A stretch of DNA of 64,000 bases from Hydrogenophaga flava NBRC 102514 (GTDB lineage: Bacteria > Pseudomonadota > Gammaproteobacteria > Burkholderiales > Burkholderiaceae_C), in assembly GCF_001571145.1 (NCBI RefSeq), contig NZ_BCTF01000003.1:245831-309830 (forward strand), read 5' to 3'. The position numbers were made by a program, and so were the translations under genes. Shown one piece after another: positions 46,640-56,252 of this stretch (the stretch's first letter is position 1; each line of letters opens with the position of its first letter). The notes below the pieces were generated by a model. It ran no database searches. It was given only the letters and a program-made list of their open reading frames with translations, and had not been told where the DNA came from.

Positions 46640-47975
46640 GGGGCGCGTCCTCGGCCAGGGTGATGGCGGCCAGCGGCAGCGTGATGCGGACCTGCGCCCC
46701 GCCTTCGGCCAGGTTGCCCACCACCACATCGCCGCCCAGCGTGCGTGCCACGTTGAATACCAGAAACAGGCCCAGCCCACCGCCAGGATGGCCTTTGGTG
46801 CTCTGGTAGGGCTTGCCGATCTGCGGCAGCAGCTGTGGCGCAAAGCCCGGGCCCTGGTCCCAGACGGTGAGCACCAGCGCGTCGTCCTCGCGGCGGGCCT
46901 CGAACCACACCGCCTGCGGCGAGGCATCGGCCGCGTTGTCCAGCACGTTGCCGATCATCTGCTGGATGGCCGAGTCGGCCACCATGGGCAGGTCGTCGCC
47001 GAAGGCGTTGTGGTAGTTCAGGGCGCTGCAGTTGCGCCGCTCGCACCAGGCCTGGACCACGCTGTCGAGGAAGGCGCAGACCGTGGTCTCGCTGGACGAT
47101 TCGCCGCGCGCCTCACCGGCCGAGAGCAGGATGCCGCTGACGATGGCCTTGCAGCGCGCCACCTGGGCCTGCATCTCCGCCACGTCGTCGGCCAGTTCGG
47201 GTTCGGAGCTGAAATGGGGCAGGTGCTGCCAGTCGCCCAGGATCACCGCCAGCGTGGACAGCGGCGTGCCCAGCTCGTGCGCCGCACCCGAGGCCAGCAG
47301 GCCCATGCGCACCACGTGCTCCTCCTCGGCCGCGCGCTGTCGCAGCAGGGCCAGGCGGGTGTCGCGCTCGCGCAGGTTGTCCACGATGCGCGAGATGAAC
47401 ACCACCAGCAGCACGGCGTTGAGCACGAAGCAGATCAGCATGCCCTGGGTGTAGGGACTGGCCAGGCCCTGGTCGTGGTCCAGCGGCAGCGGCAGCGGCG
47501 GCGCCCACAGGGCCAGGCCCGCGAAGCACAGCGTGGTCACGCCCACCATGACCCAGGTGGCCCAGACCGGCAGCAGCACCGCGCCCAGGATCACCTGCAG
47601 CAGGAACAGGAACACGAAGGGGTTGGTGGCACCCCCGCTGAGGTAGAGCAAGGCGGTGAGCGCGCCCACATCCACCAGCAGGGTGAGCAGCAGCTCGGGG
47701 CCGGTCACCGGCAGCGGCGAGCGGCAGCGCAGCAGCGAGAGCAGGTTGAACGCACCGAGCCCCGCCAGCACCGCGTACATGATGTGCTCGGGGATCGGGA
47801 TGTCCATGCCATGGGCCACCACCGCCACCGTCGCGATCTGGCCGAACAGGGCCATCCAGCGCAGCTGGATCAGCTGCTGCAGGTTCTTCAGGCCCGCCGC
47901 CTGGTCCGGACCGACGGCGGCGTACGACGGGTTTGCGACAGTCACCATGGGGCTTGCGGTGCCGACCAGATACAT
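46629..47975 (-). CDS. regB: RegB/PrrB-type redox sensor histidine kinase
   Basis: A 448-residue kinase with six hydrophobic helices and the quinone-interacting motif SGGATNPFVFL (GGxxNPF) of RegB. The H-box is ASGAAHELGTPLSTLAVILG, and the ATP domain shows VLDNAADASP and GGGLGLFLV. RegB senses membrane quinone redox state. Start at 47975 overlaps the SURF1 stop (TGATG); a start at 47948 is possible. It pairs with the RegA-type regulator downstream. Confidence 0.9.
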   Translation of the reverse strand: MYLVGTASPMVTVANPSYAAVGPDQAAGLKNLQQLIQLRWMALFGQIATVAVVAHGMDIPIPEHIMYAVLAGLGAFNLLSLLRCRSPLPVTGPELLLTLLVDVGALTALLYLSGGATNPFVFLFLLQVILGAVLLPVWATWVMVGVTTLCFAGLALWAPPLPLPLDHDQGLASPYTQGMLICFVLNAVLLVVFISRIVDNLRERDTRLALLRQRAAEEEHVVRMGLLASGAAHELGTPLSTLAVILGDWQHLPHFSSEPELADDVAEMQAQVARCKAIVSGILLSAGEARGESSSETTVCAFLDSVVQAWCERRNCSALNYHNAFGDDLPMVADSAIQQMIGNVLDNAADASPQAVWFEARREDDALVLTVWDQGPGFAPQLLPQIGKPYQSTKGHPGGGLGLFLVFNVARTLGGDVVVGNLAEGGAQVRITLPLAAITLAEDAPHGI

Positions 47976-48730
47976 CAGGAGGAGGCTCCGGATTGTCCGG
48001 GAAGCCGCCGCCGCGCACCGTCGCGCAGCACAAAGACCGTGGCGGCCACGGTCATCGCGGCCAGCGCGAACCAGGTCAGCGCGTAGACCAGGTGGTTGTT
48101 GGAGAAGCGCAGCACGGTGAGCCCACCCACTGGCCCGTCGGGCGTTGCGCAGGGCGCGTCGGCCCCGGCGTCGACGAAATACGGCGCCACCTTGGCGGGT
48201 GATTGGCCTGCGGCCGCCGACAGCGCCTGCACGTCGCGCGAGAACCAGCGCCCAGCCGCCGGGTCGTTGCGGCGCAGGAAGCCGCCGCCGGGTTCGGTGC
48301 GCCGCAGCAGGCCGGTGACGGTCGCCGGGCCGGTGCAGCGGGCGGCCTCGCGCCGGGTCTGCCACTGGGAAGCCGAGGGCACGAAGCCGCGGTTGATCCA
48401 GACCACGGAGCCGTCGGCGGTTCGCAGCGGCGCCATCACCCAGAAGCCCGCGCCGCGCTCGGTGACGGCCTGCACCAGCTGCTCGGCGCCGTACAGGAAC
48501 TCGCCGCTGAGGCGCACGCGCCGGTACTCCTCGGCGGCGGGGTCGGCCTGCAGCGCCGGCCAGGTGTCCGCGCCGGGTGCGGCCACCGGCTCGGCGTGCG
48601 TCCGCGCGGCCACACGGGCCACGAGATCGTTCTTCCAGGCCAGGCGCTGGACCTGCCAGGCGCCCAGCGCCAGGAACAGCCCGCACAGCAGCGCGCCCGC
48701 TCCGGCCAGCAGGGCGCGTCGCAGCGTCAT
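47975..48730 (-). CDS. SURF1-family oxidase assembly protein
   Basis: A 251-residue membrane protein with helices at both ends (about 8-28 and 220-240) and the SURF1 pattern: GAWQVQRLAWK, then EYRRVRLSGEFL, and VVWINRGFVP. It helps heme insertion during oxidase assembly. Here it lies between cyoD and regB, overlapping both, so it likely serves the bo3 oxidase although SURF1 is better known with cytochrome aa3. Confidence 0.9.
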   Translation of the reverse strand: MTLRRALLAGAGALLCGLFLALGAWQVQRLAWKNDLVARVAARTHAEPVAAPGADTWPALQADPAAEEYRRVRLSGEFLYGAEQLVQAVTERGAGFWVMAPLRTADGSVVWINRGFVPSASQWQTRREAARCTGPATVTGLLRRTEPGGGFLRRNDPAAGRWFSRDVQALSAAAGQSPAKVAPYFVDAGADAPCATPDGPVGGLTVLRFSNNHLVYALTWFALAAMTVAATVFVLRDGARRRLPGQSGASS

Positions 48731-49170
48731 GGGGTGCTGTGCGGCGCCGCGGCGGGCGTGTGGGCGGCGTGGCCGCCGTGCGCCGGCATCATGTTCTCGT
48801 TCATGTGGAACATGACCCAGAGCGTACCGGCGATGGCGATGGCCACGAAGACCACGGTGAAGATGGTCGACAGCAGAGTCCAGCCGCCTTCGACCTTGCC
48901 GTTCATGTGCAGGAAACACACCATGTGCACCAGGATCTGGGCCACCGCGAAAGCGCCGAGCACCATCACCGCTGTGGGCCGGTGGGTGATGACGCCGTCC
49001 ATGACCAGCCAGAACGGGATGGCGGTGAGGATGATGGAGAGCACGAAGCCCACCATGTAGCCCGAGAAGCTGCTGTGCGGGGCGCCATCTTCGTCATGGC
49101 CGTGGCCGTGGCCGTGGCCGTGGTCATCGTGATGACCGCCGTGGTGGATTGCGGTGTCGTGCGCGCTCAT
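48727..49170 (-). CDS. cyoD: Cytochrome bo3 quinol oxidase subunit IV
   Basis: A 147-residue membrane protein with three helices and a histidine-rich N-terminus (HHGGHHDDHGHGHGHGHD). It resembles CyoD (FVLSIILTAIPFWLVMDG, VHMVCFLHMN), which stabilises the copper site of subunit I. It overlaps SURF1 by four bases. Confidence 0.88.
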   Translation of the reverse strand: MSAHDTAIHHGGHHDDHGHGHGHGHDEDGAPHSSFSGYMVGFVLSIILTAIPFWLVMDGVITHRPTAVMVLGAFAVAQILVHMVCFLHMNGKVEGGWTLLSTIFTVVFVAIAIAGTLWVMFHMNENMMPAHGGHAAHTPAAAPHSTP

Positions 49171-49228
49171 AGAAATCCTCCGGCCTTGCGGCCTGCGGTG
49201 CGAGCCCCTTCGGGCGGCCGGGCGGTGC

Positions 49229-49846
49229 TCACAGCACTCCCATCAGGTAGACAAAGGTGAAGACGCCGATCCAGACCACGTCCAGAAAGTGCCAGAACAT
49301 CGAGAGGCACATCAGGCGCCGCTTGTTCTCGCGCGTCAGGCCGCGCTGGGCGATCTGGATCATCAGCACCACCAGCCAGATGCAGCCGAAGGTGACGTGC
49401 AGGCCGTGCGTGCCGACCAGGGTGAAGAAGGCCGACATGGCGGCGCTGCTCTGCGGTGTGGCGCCTTCGTGGATCAGGTGGGCGAATTCGTACAGCTCCA
49501 CGCCCAGGAAGCACAGGCCGAACACGCCGGTGACGGCCAGCCAGCCCAGCGTGCCGCCGACCTTGCCCTGCTGCTGCTGCAGCATGGCGAAACCGAAGGT
49601 GATGGACGAGAGCAGCAGGAAGGCGGTGTTGATCGCCACCAGCTTCAGATCGAACAGCTCGGCGCCGCCGGGACCGCCGGCGTAGCTGCGGCCGAGCACG
49701 CCGTAGGTGGCGAACAGCGCCGCGAAGATGAGGCAGTCGCTCATCAGGTAGAGCCAGAAGCCCAGCGCGGTGCCGTTCTCGGGGTGCTGCTCGCGGTCGA
49801 GGTGGTAGGCGCGCGCGGCGCCGGGGGTGAGGGCGATGTCAGACAT
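49229..49846 (-). CDS. cyoC: Cytochrome bo3 quinol oxidase subunit III
   Basis: A 205-residue membrane subunit with five helices, motifs [19 protein letters not shown] and [17 protein letters not shown], and the C-terminal [18 protein letters not shown]. It overlaps the cyoB end by eight bases. Confidence 0.93.
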   Translation of the reverse strand: MSDIALTPGAARAYHLDREQHPENGTALGFWLYLMSDCLIFAALFATYGVLGRSYAGGPGGAELFDLKLVAINTAFLLLSSITFGFAMLQQQQGKVGGTLGWLAVTGVFGLCFLGVELYEFAHLIHEGATPQSSAAMSAFFTLVGTHGLHVTFGCIWLVVLMIQIAQRGLTRENKRRLMCLSMFWHFLDVVWIGVFTFVYLMGVL

Positions 49847-51845
49847 GGCGGGCCAGCAGTTGGGTGCGTGCGTGTTCGGTGGCGGTCACTTCGGACGCGG
49901 GGATGTGGTAGTCGCGCTGGTAGTTGAAGGTGTGCACGATGGCCGCGAGCACGATGGCCGCGAACGAGGCGATGGCCAGCGGCCACATGTGCCAGATCAG
50001 CGCGAAGCCCCAGACCAGCGAGAGCGCCGACAGCACCACACCGGCGCCGGTGTTCAGCGGCATGTGGATGGCCTTGAAGCCGGACAGCGGGCGCTGGTAG
50101 CCGTGCTTCTTCATGTCGGCCCAGGCGTCGATGTCGTGCACCACCGGGGTGAAGGCGAAGTTGTATTGGGGCGGGGGCGACGAGGTGGCCCACTCCAGCG
50201 TGCGGCCATTCCACGGATCGCCCGTGTGGTCGCGCAGCTGCTCGCGCCGCAGGAAGCTGACGGCGATGCAGACCAGGAAGCTGGCGATGCCGATGGCCAC
50301 CAGCACGGCGCCGAACAGGGCGATCTGGAACCAGATCTGCAGCGACGGGTCCTCGAAGTGGCTGACGCGGCGCGTCACGCCCATCAGGCCCAGCACGTAC
50401 AGCGGCGTGAAGGCGAACCAGTAGCCGGCCAGCCAGAACCAGAAGGACACGCGGCCCCAGAAGTCGTCGAGCCGGAAGCCGAAGGCCTTGGGGAACCAGT
50501 ACACCATGCCGGCGAACAGGCCGAACACCACGCCGCCGATGATCACGTTGTGGAAGTGAGCGATCAGGAACAGCGAGTTGTGCAGCACGAAGTCGGCCGG
50601 TGGCACGGCCAGCAGCACGCCCGTCATGCCGCCGACGACGAAGGTGACCATGAAGCCCACCGTCCACAGCATCGGCACCTCGAAGCGGATGCGGCCGCGG
50701 TACATGGTGAACAGCCAGTTGAAGATCTTCGCGCCCGTGGGGATCGAGATGATCATGGTCGTGATCCCGAAGAACGAGTTCACGCTGGCGCCCGAGCCCA
50801 TGGTGAAGAAGTGGTGCAGCCACACCAGGTAGGACAGGATGGTGATGCAAACCGTGGCGTAGACCATCGACGTGTAGCCGAACAGGCGCTTGCCGCTGAA
50901 GGTGGCGACCACCTCGGAGAAGATGCCGAACACCGGCAGGATCAGGATGTAGACCTCGGGGTGGCCCCAGATCCAGATCAGGTTCACGTAGAGCATGGGG
51001 TTGCCGCCCAGCTCGTTGGTGAAGAAGTTGGTGCCGACGTAGCGGTCCAGGCTCATCAGCACCAGTGCGGCCGTGAGGATGGGGAAGGAAGCGACGATCA
51101 GCGCGTTGGTGCACAGTGCGGTCCAGGTGAAGACCGGCATGCGCATCAGGCCCATGCCCGGCGCACGCATCTTCACGATGGTCACCAGCAGGTTGATGCC
51201 CGAGAGCGTGGTGCCCACCCCGGCGATCTGCAGCGACCAGATGTAGTAGTCCAGCCCCACGCCGGGGTTCTGGTTGCCGAGGTTGGACAGCGCCAGCCAG
51301 CCCGAGGTGGAGAACTCGCCCAGGAACAGAGAGACCATCACCAGCACCGCGCCGGCCGTGGTCATCCAGAAGCTGAAGTTGTTGAGGAACGGGAAGGCGA
51401 CATCGCGCGCGCCGATCTGCAGCGGCACCAGGTAGTTCATCAGCCCGGTGACCAGCGGCATGGCCACGAAGAAGATCATGATCACGCCGTGGGCGGTGAA
51501 GATCTGGTCGTAGTGGTGCGGCGGCAGATAGCCCAGGTTGTCGCCGAAGGCCATGGCCTGGTGCAGGCGCATCATGATCGCGTCGGCGAAGCCGCGCAGC
51601 AGCATCACCAGGCCCAGGATCATGTACATGATGCCGATCTTCTTGTGGTCGATGCTGCAGAACCAGTCGCGCCACAGCGGGCCCCACAGGCGGAATTTCG
51701 TCAGCAGGGCGAGCACGCCCAGGCCGCCGAGCACCACGGCCACGAAGGTCCACAGGAGGATGGGCTCGTGCGTCATCGGGATCGAGTCCCAGGTCAGGCG
51801 CCCCAGCAGCCAGTGGTTGGAAACGGAAGAAGGATCAGCGGACAT
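49839..51845 (-). CDS. cyoB: Cytochrome bo3 quinol oxidase subunit I
   Basis: The catalytic core, 668 residues, with heme- and copper-binding histidines. [17 protein letters not shown] contains the Tyr-His cross-link region, [18 protein letters not shown] motifs and [14 protein letters not shown] His pairs are present ([15 protein letters not shown]), plus the K-channel region. It reduces O2 to water and pumps protons with electrons from ubiquinol. Start at 51845 follows the CyoB family N-terminus ([14 protein letters not shown]). Confidence 0.95.
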   Translation of the reverse strand: MSADPSSVSNHWLLGRLTWDSIPMTHEPILLWTFVAVVLGGLGVLALLTKFRLWGPLWRDWFCSIDHKKIGIMYMILGLVMLLRGFADAIMMRLHQAMAFGDNLGYLPPHHYDQIFTAHGVIMIFFVAMPLVTGLMNYLVPLQIGARDVAFPFLNNFSFWMTTAGAVLVMVSLFLGEFSTSGWLALSNLGNQNPGVGLDYYIWSLQIAGVGTTLSGINLLVTIVKMRAPGMGLMRMPVFTWTALCTNALIVASFPILTAALVLMSLDRYVGTNFFTNELGGNPMLYVNLIWIWGHPEVYILILPVFGIFSEVVATFSGKRLFGYTSMVYATVCITILSYLVWLHHFFTMGSGASVNSFFGITTMIISIPTGAKIFNWLFTMYRGRIRFEVPMLWTVGFMVTFVVGGMTGVLLAVPPADFVLHNSLFLIAHFHNVIIGGVVFGLFAGMVYWFPKAFGFRLDDFWGRVSFWFWLAGYWFAFTPLYVLGLMGVTRRVSHFEDPSLQIWFQIALFGAVLVAIGIASFLVCIAVSFLRREQLRDHTGDPWNGRTLEWATSSPPPQYNFAFTPVVHDIDAWADMKKHGYQRPLSGFKAIHMPLNTGAGVVLSALSLVWGFALIWHMWPLAIASFAAIVLAAIVHTFNYQRDYHIPASEVTATEHARTQLLARHV

Positions 51846-51878
51846 GGTGGTGTCTTGGGTGAACGGGTCGGTCGGTGC

Positions 51879-52895
51879 TCAGGGGCGGGCGGTGAACGTG
51901 GGCAGCGTGTCCTCGGCAGAGCAGATCTCCTGCGCGGCGGCGGCTTCCAGGGCACGGGTGCTGCGGTGGGCGCGGTTGCGCGAGGCGTCGAGCGCCATCA
52001 CCTGGTGCATGCAGGTCTTGCCCTCTTCCACGCAGAGGCCCACCACGCGGTCGAACAGGCCGTCCTCGACCGACGAGAAGCGCGCCACCGGGTGGCGCTC
52101 GCTGGGCTGGGCCAGCGCCAGGTAGGACTGGCGGGTCAGGGGCTGGCCCTCGGCCTTGGCCTTGGCCACCCACTGGGTGAAGTCCTGTTCGCTCAGGCCG
52201 TGGAAGCGGAAGTTCATGCCCGAGAAGCCGGCGCCGCTGTAGTGCGAGGACAGGCCGCGGAACACGCCAGGCTTGTTGATCACCGCGTTCAGCTCGGTCT
52301 GCATGCCGGGCATGGTGTAGATCATGCCGGCCAGGTCGGGCACGTAGAACGCGTTCATGGTGGTGCTGGAGGTCAGCGTGAAGCGGATCGGGCGGTCCAC
52401 CGGCGCGGCCAGCTCGTTGACGGTGGCGATGCCCTGCTCGGGCAGCACGAACAGCCACTTCCAGTCCAGCGACACCACCTGCACCTCCAGCGGCTTCACG
52501 TTCTCGGGCAGGGCCTTCTGCTCGGAGATGCGGTCCAGCGGGCGGTAGGGGTCGAGCTTGTGGGTGGTGATCCAGGTGATGGCCCCCAGCGCGATGATGA
52601 TCACCAGCGGCGCGGCCCAGATCACCAGTTCCAGCTTGGTCGAGTGGTGCCAGTCGGGCGCGTAGTCGGTCTCTGCGTGCTGGCTGCTCTGGCGGTATCG
52701 CCATGCGAACCACAGGGTCAGCGCGATCACCGGCACGATGATCAGCAGCATCAGCACGGTGGCGATCACGACCAGGTCGCCCTGCTGGGCGGCCACGTCA
52801 CCGGCGGGGTTGAGCACGACCAGCTTGCTGCAGCCCGTCAGCAGGCTGGCGAGCAGGGGCAAGGCGGCGAGACGGAGGGGTGTGGTGGGGCGCAT
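51879..52895 (-). CDS. cyoA: Cytochrome bo3 quinol oxidase subunit II
   Basis: A 338-residue lipoprotein subunit: lipobox LLTGCSK, two helices, and a cupredoxin domain without the CuA ligands, as in quinol oxidases. WRYRQSSQHAETDYAPDWHH and NAFYVPDLAGMIYTMPGM mark the fold. First gene of the operon; the 174 bases upstream hold a long inverted repeat. Confidence 0.94.
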   Translation of the reverse strand: MRPTTPLRLAALPLLASLLTGCSKLVVLNPAGDVAAQQGDLVVIATVLMLLIIVPVIALTLWFAWRYRQSSQHAETDYAPDWHHSTKLELVIWAAPLVIIIALGAITWITTHKLDPYRPLDRISEQKALPENVKPLEVQVVSLDWKWLFVLPEQGIATVNELAAPVDRPIRFTLTSSTTMNAFYVPDLAGMIYTMPGMQTELNAVINKPGVFRGLSSHYSGAGFSGMNFRFHGLSEQDFTQWVAKAKAEGQPLTRQSYLALAQPSERHPVARFSSVEDGLFDRVVGLCVEEGKTCMHQVMALDASRNRAHRSTRALEAAAAQEICSAEDTLPTFTARP

Positions 52896-52940
52896 GCGGA
52901 GCAGGAGGGTTTCTCGACAAGCCGAACCGGGAAAACCCCA

Positions 52941-52978
52941 GTTGCGGAATCGGCGGGAATGTATCGGCTTTCCGCAAC
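52941..52978. promoter_or_regulatory. Inverted repeat in the cyoA/MFS intergenic region
   Basis: GTTGCGGAA and TTCCGCAAC, perfect 9-base arms with a 20-base spacer, between the divergent cyoA and MFS genes. The arms lie about three helical turns apart, which suits a dimeric or tetrameric regulator. RegA binding is possible but not shown. Confidence 0.5.
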
Positions 52979-53069
52979 GTTTTCGATTGGACGTTTTGTC
53001 CTATGTCAATGCGCCGGACTTCGAGTCACGATATAGGGGTCGCTCAAAATCGGCTCTCCGGAATCCCAC

Positions 53070-54389
53070 ATGCCCAGCCACAGCCTTGAAACCCCTGGCG
53101 CCACGCCCCGCCAGCCCGCCGCCCCGTCCCACGAACACACCAGCCCGGGCGACATCGCCGTCGGCGTGGTGATCGGACGGACCTCGGAATACTTCGACTT
53201 TTTCGTCTTTGGCATCGCCTCGGTGCTGGTGTTCCCGGCGGTGTTCTTCCCGCACCTGAGCCGGCTGGACGGCACCCTGTTCGCCTTCGGCATCTTCGCG
53301 CTGGCCTTCGTCACCCGCCCCATCGGCACGGTGCTGTCGATGGCGGTGCAGCGCCGCTGGGGCCGCGCCACCAAACTCACCCTCGCCCTCTTCGTGCTGG
53401 GCACCTGCACCGCGGGCATGGCCTTCCTGCCGGGCCACGCCAGCCTGGGCAGCGCCGCCATCGTGCTGCTGACGCTGCTGCGCCTGGGCCAGGGCCTGGC
53501 GCTGGGCGGCTCGTGGGACGGCCTGCCCTCGCTGCTTGCGCTGAACGCACCCGCCAGCCGCCGCGGCTGGTACGCCATGCTGGGCCAGCTCGGTGCGCCA
53601 CTGGGCTTCGTGCTGGCCGCCGGCCTGTTCGCCTACCTCACCAGCAGCCTGTCGCAGGAGGACTTCCTCAGCTGGGGCTGGCGCTACCCCTTCTTCGTGG
53701 CCTTCGCCATCAACGTGGTCGCGCTGTTCGCCCGCCTGCAGCTGGTGAGCGCGCACGAGGAAGAAGGCCTGCTGAACCGGCAGGAATTCGAGCCCGTGTC
53801 CACCGCCGAGCTGCTGGGCTCACAGGGCCACAACGTGTTCATCGGCGCCTTCGCCGCGCTGGCCAGCTACGCCCTCCTCCACATCGTCACGGTGTTCCCG
53901 CTGTCGTGGATCCACATCTACGCCGGTCAGCCGGTGACCGGTTTCCTCGTGGTGCAGATCGTCGGCGCCTTCCTGTGCGCGGGCGCCATCGTGGCTTCGG
54001 GCTGGCTGGCCGACCGCTATGGCCGCCGCACGACCCTGGGCAGCCTGGCGGTGCTGATCGGCGTGTTCAGCGGCTTCGCGCCCATGTTGCTCAACGGGGG
54101 CGAAGTGGGCCAGGACCTGTTCATCCTGATCGGCTTCGTGCTGCTGGGCCTGTCCTACGGCCAGGCCTCGGGCACGGTCACGGCCAACTTCGCGCCGCGC
54201 TTCCGCTACACCGGTGCGGCGCTCACATCCGACCTGGCCTGGCTGTTCGGCGCCGCCTTCGCACCGCTGGTGGCATTGGGCCTGTCGGCCCACTTCGGAC
54301 TCGCCTTCGTCAGCCTGTACCTGCTCTCGGGCGCGGCCTGCACCCTGGGCGCGCTGCGCCTGAACCGCGCGCTGGAATCGCGCGACTGA
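53070..54389 (+). CDS. MFS transporter (metabolite:H+ symporter-like)
   Basis: A 439-residue transporter with 12 predicted helices. FDFFVFGIASVLVFPAVFFP, GFALAFVTRPIG-type FALAFVTRPIGTVLSM and VASGWLADRYGRRTTLG resemble the MHS/ShiA/KgtP group. The gene faces soxB with three bases between stops; it diverges from cyoA. Substrate unknown. Confidence 0.88.
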   Translation: MPSHSLETPGATPRQPAAPSHEHTSPGDIAVGVVIGRTSEYFDFFVFGIASVLVFPAVFFPHLSRLDGTLFAFGIFALAFVTRPIGTVLSMAVQRRWGRATKLTLALFVLGTCTAGMAFLPGHASLGSAAIVLLTLLRLGQGLALGGSWDGLPSLLALNAPASRRGWYAMLGQLGAPLGFVLAAGLFAYLTSSLSQEDFLSWGWRYPFFVAFAINVVALFARLQLVSAHEEEGLLNRQEFEPVSTAELLGSQGHNVFIGAFAALASYALLHIVTVFPLSWIHIYAGQPVTGFLVVQIVGAFLCAGAIVASGWLADRYGRRTTLGSLAVLIGVFSGFAPMLLNGGEVGQDLFILIGFVLLGLSYGQASGTVTANFAPRFRYTGAALTSDLAWLFGAAFAPLVALGLSAHFGLAFVSLYLLSGAACTLGALRLNRALESRD

Positions 54390-54392
54390 ACC

Positions 54393-56117
54393 TCAGACCA
54401 CCATGCCGGGGTTGCCCTGCATGCCCAACAGCCTGGGCGTGTTGATCTTGCGCGGCGCGATGGTCTTGTGGTTCTTGAAGTAGGCCTCCATCACGTCCCA
54501 GATCGGCTCGCCCCTGGCGCCTTCGGCCACCGGCGCCCAGCCCGCCACCTTGTAGGTCTTGCTGGCTTCGATGGGCTTGCCGTTCAGCACCATGTTGCTG
54601 ATGCGCTTGCCCGCCCCGGCGTTCGGGTCGCAGGTGTAGGCCAGGCCGCCCACGCGCACCATGTCGCCGCCCTGCTGGTAGTAGGGGTCGGGGTTGAACA
54701 GGTTGTCGCAGACGTCTTCCAGCACGGTCTTGATGGTCTCGCCGGACATCTCGGTCAGCGTGCTGGTCGGGTAGGTGATGGCCACCTGGTCCATCATCAG
54801 CTCGCGCGTGATGGCCTGGCCCGGCAGGATGGTGGTGCCCCAGCGGAAGCCGGGCGAGAAGGCCATGTCGGCGCCCTTCGCCTCCATCAGCGCGTCCACG
54901 ATGAGCTGGTCCCACGAGCCGTTGAAGTTGCCGCGACGGTACAGCAGACCTTCTGAGACAGCGAGTTTTTCGTCGAGCTTGGCCTTGTAGGGCGCGCGCA
55001 CCTTGTCGATGTAGCCCTGCATCTCTTTGTCGGCCGGCAGCAGGTTGGCGAACACGGGCAGCAGCTTGTAGCGGAAGTCCTGCACCTTACCGTCGCGCAC
55101 ATCGAAGTCGAGCACGCCGAGGAACTTGCTGTTGGAGCCGGCGTTGGTCACCAGGGTCTGGCCTTTGGCGTTTTTCACCACCAGCGGCGCGGGCATGCCG
55201 TCGTGCGTGTGGCCGCCCAGGATGGCGTCGATGCCGGTCACGCGCGAGGCCATCTTGACGTCCACGTCCATGCCGTTGTGCGAGAGCACGACCACGGCCT
55301 GTGCGCCCTTGGCACGGACCTCGTCGACCATCTTCTGCATGTTGTCGTCCTGGATGCCGAACTCCCAGTTGGACACCATATAACGCGGGTTCGCGATCGG
55401 CGTGTAGGGGAAAGCCTGGCCGATCACGGCCACTGGCACGCCGTTCATTTCCCTGATGACGTAGGGCTTGAACACCGGGTCGCCGAAGTCGTTGGTCTTG
55501 ACGTTCTGCGCCAGGAAGTCGAGCTGGCCGGCGAAGTCCTTCTCGATGATCTCCTTGACGCGCGCCTCGCCCAGAGTGAACTCCCAGTGCGGGCTCATGG
55601 CGTTCACGCCCAGCAGCTTGCAGGCGTCGACCATGTCCTGCCCGTTGGTCCACAGCGCGGTGGCACTGCCCTGCCAGGTGTCACCGCCATCGAGCAGCAT
55701 GGCATTGGGGCGGCTGGCCTTGAGCATCTTGACCAGGGTGGCCAGGTGCGCGAAGCCGCCGACCTTGCCATAGGTCTTCGCGGCCTTCTCGAAATTCAGG
55801 TAGGTGAAGGCGTGCGCCTCGGGCGTGCCGGGGCGGATCTTGAAGTGCTTGAGCAGCGCCTCGCCCACGATGTGCGGCGGACGACCCACCGCATCGGCCA
55901 CGCCCAGGTTCACATTGGGCTCGCGGAAGTGGATGGGCATGAGCTGCGCGTGGCAGTCGGTGAAGTGCAGGAAGCTGACGTTGCCGAACTTCGGCAGGTC
56001 GTACATCTTCATGGCGGCGCCCGGCTTACCCGCGAGCACGTCCTGGTGGTTCAGGGCCATGCCGCCCGCGCTCGCCACGGCCAGCACCTGCATGAATTCA
56101 CGACGGCTGAAGCTCAT
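54393..56117 (-). CDS. soxB: Sulfur-oxidation protein SoxB (sulfate thiohydrolase)
   Basis: A 574-residue periplasmic dimanganese thiohydrolase that removes sulfate from SoxYZ-bound sulfur. It has a twin-arginine-type leader (SRREFMQVLAVAS). The metallophosphoesterase motifs are present: FLHFTDCHAQLMP, LLDGGDTWQGS, SHNGMDVD and GGHTHDGMP. Length is normal. ATG at 56117 has GGAC upstream; the longer in-frame reading upstream is only a translated repeat. Confidence 0.95.
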   Translation of the reverse strand: MSFSRREFMQVLAVASAGGMALNHQDVLAGKPGAAMKMYDLPKFGNVSFLHFTDCHAQLMPIHFREPNVNLGVADAVGRPPHIVGEALLKHFKIRPGTPEAHAFTYLNFEKAAKTYGKVGGFAHLATLVKMLKASRPNAMLLDGGDTWQGSATALWTNGQDMVDACKLLGVNAMSPHWEFTLGEARVKEIIEKDFAGQLDFLAQNVKTNDFGDPVFKPYVIREMNGVPVAVIGQAFPYTPIANPRYMVSNWEFGIQDDNMQKMVDEVRAKGAQAVVVLSHNGMDVDVKMASRVTGIDAILGGHTHDGMPAPLVVKNAKGQTLVTNAGSNSKFLGVLDFDVRDGKVQDFRYKLLPVFANLLPADKEMQGYIDKVRAPYKAKLDEKLAVSEGLLYRRGNFNGSWDQLIVDALMEAKGADMAFSPGFRWGTTILPGQAITRELMMDQVAITYPTSTLTEMSGETIKTVLEDVCDNLFNPDPYYQQGGDMVRVGGLAYTCDPNAGAGKRISNMVLNGKPIEASKTYKVAGWAPVAEGARGEPIWDVMEAYFKNHKTIAPRKINTPRLLGMQGNPGMVV

Positions 56118-56134
56118 AAAAGTCCTTTCGAAAC

Positions 56135-56206
56135 ACCCCCGCCGCGCTGCGCGCGACCCCCTTGAAAGGGGGCGGCATCTGCGGCCGGGCAAAGCCCGTT
56201 CCGCGA
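56135..56206. repeat. Dispersed palindromic repeat, copy B
   Basis: Inverted copy of the repeat at 41980: CCCCC...ACCCCCTTGAAAGGGGG...GGCCGGGCAAAGCCCGTTCC. It fills most of the gap between soxB and soxX. Confidence 0.8.
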
Positions 56207-56252
56207 TGCCCTGGCTTGCAGGGCACCGTGCGCGGCAATGTGTGGGGTGGGA

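Noticed and set aside
49827..53036. 1069-codon open frame on the plus strand
   Set aside because: Antisense to cyoABCD. Low-complexity His/Gln/Asp/Val composition; a GC-rich shadow.
56118..56192. N-terminal extension of SoxB (MPGRRCRPLSRG)
   Set aside because: This is a translation of dispersed repeat copy B; the Tat leader and ribosome site support the start at 56117.
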